Below are positions 4,943 to 5,496 of a DNA stretch of 5,496 nucleotides, piece by piece; position 1 is the stretch's first letter; each line of letters opens with the position of its first letter. The notes beneath the pieces were generated by a model, which was given only the letters and a program-made list of their open reading frames with translations, was not told the DNA's origin and ran no database searches. A program made the translations under genes and the position numbers. Source of the DNA: JAVBKB01 sp031554275 (GTDB lineage Bacteria; Bacillota; Bacilli; JARBTR01); NCBI GenBank assembly GCA_031554275.1, contig JAVBKB010000111.1, forward strand, positions 1-5,496, written 5' to 3'.

Positions 4943-5496
4943 TAGTTTTCCTCCAGTATTTTTCTAAAAGTTTGTTCAACACGTTCTCGCCGGCAATGCT
5001 CTGCAATAATAATTGCTAACACCTTTTCGCTAGCGGTTTTGACATTGTCATTCACAACAACATAGTCATATAAATTCATCAATTCAATTTCTTCACGGGC
5101 AGTTCTTAACCGATCCTTGATGATTTCTTCTGTCTCTGTTCCACGATTGATGATCCGACTTTCCAATTCGGCAAGGCTTGGTGGAGCAAGGAAAATAAAG
5201 AGTCCATCCGGAAACTTCTCTCTCACTTGAACTGCACCATCAACAGTAATCTCCAAGAAGATATCTTGACCAGATTCAATTGATTGCTTTACATATTCTA
5301 CAGGAGTTCCATAATAATTGCCAACAAACTCTGCATGCTCCAATAGTTCATCGTTCACAATCATTTGTTCAAATTCTTCTTTTGTCTTAAAAAAGTAGTC
5401 CACGCCATCACTTTCACCCACACGTGGTTTGCGAGAAGTAGCTGATATTGAATACTTGAATTTCAAATCTTGGTTTGAAAAAATCTCTTGTCTAAC
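4942..5496 (-). CDS. gmk: Guanylate kinase, 5' end outside window
   Basis: Transfers phosphate from ATP to GMP, giving GDP for nucleic acid synthesis and the (p)ppGpp pool; cytoplasmic. The visible 184 residues begin at VRQEIFSNQD, just after the missing N-terminal P-loop (about 20 residues, judged from the roughly 204-residue family length). The frame is open to the window edge, so the TTG at 5466 is not a real start. Seen: the GMP-binding segment ISATSRKPRVGESDGVDYFF (visible residues 17-36), the second GMP-contact region EFVGNYYGTP, the core strand DIFLEITVDGAVQV, the lid-type region RIINRGTETEEIIKDRLRTA, and the adenine-side YDYVVVNDN near the C-terminus. No defect is visible. The stop codon overlaps the rpoZ start by one base. 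Confidence 0.97.
   Translation of the reverse strand, partial: VRQEIFSNQDLKFKYSISATSRKPRVGESDGVDYFFKTKEEFEQMIVNDELLEHAEFVGNYYGTPVEYVKQSIESGQDIFLEITVDGAVQVREKFPDGLFIFLAPPSLAELESRIINRGTETEEIIKDRLRTAREEIELMNLYDYVVVNDNVKTASEKVLAIIIAEHCRRERVEQTFRKILEEN

Noticed and set aside
5464..5466. TTG as the start of gmk
   Set aside because: The frame stays open and homologous in sequence to the window edge (VRQEIFSNQD), and the essential P-loop must lie further upstream.

Overview
The window is a stretch of a low-to-moderate GC Firmicute chromosome, most likely class Bacilli. The short 67-residue omega subunit, the fused CoaBC, the two-cluster zinc PriA and the gene order gmk-rpoZ-coaBC-priA all fit that class. 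I cannot name a genus. Every gene I can support is on the minus strand, so transcription runs from the high-coordinate end to the low-coordinate end.

In transcription order: the window opens inside gmk (guanylate kinase, 5' end cut off), which overlaps rpoZ (RNA polymerase omega) by one base. A gene-free stretch of about 330 bases follows. It holds a terminator-like hairpin and then a 142-bp element bounded by perfect 23-bp inverted repeats, which I read as a MITE-like insertion. Next comes coaBC (bifunctional coenzyme A biosynthesis protein) and, after a spacer containing a decayed tandem duplication, priA (replication restart helicase). The textbook start codons of coaBC and priA are not obvious. 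In both, the best ribosome-binding site points to a TTG start inside the longest open frame.

After priA, where Bacilli usually carry def and fmt, there is instead a gene-free region of about 470 bases leading to a TerC-family membrane protein gene that runs off the window. That leader is fully regulatory: a good sigma-A promoter, a yybP-ykoY family manganese riboswitch, and an intrinsic terminator whose 5' arm includes the 3' strand of the riboswitch P1 helix. This is the arrangement expected of a manganese-activated transcriptional switch controlling a manganese efflux or metalation protein.

The genes are housekeeping: GMP phosphorylation, RNA polymerase assembly, CoA synthesis, replication restart and manganese homeostasis. 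I do not see an undescribed protein system. The most interesting non-coding object is the inverted-repeat element upstream of coaBC; the best understood is the manganese switch.
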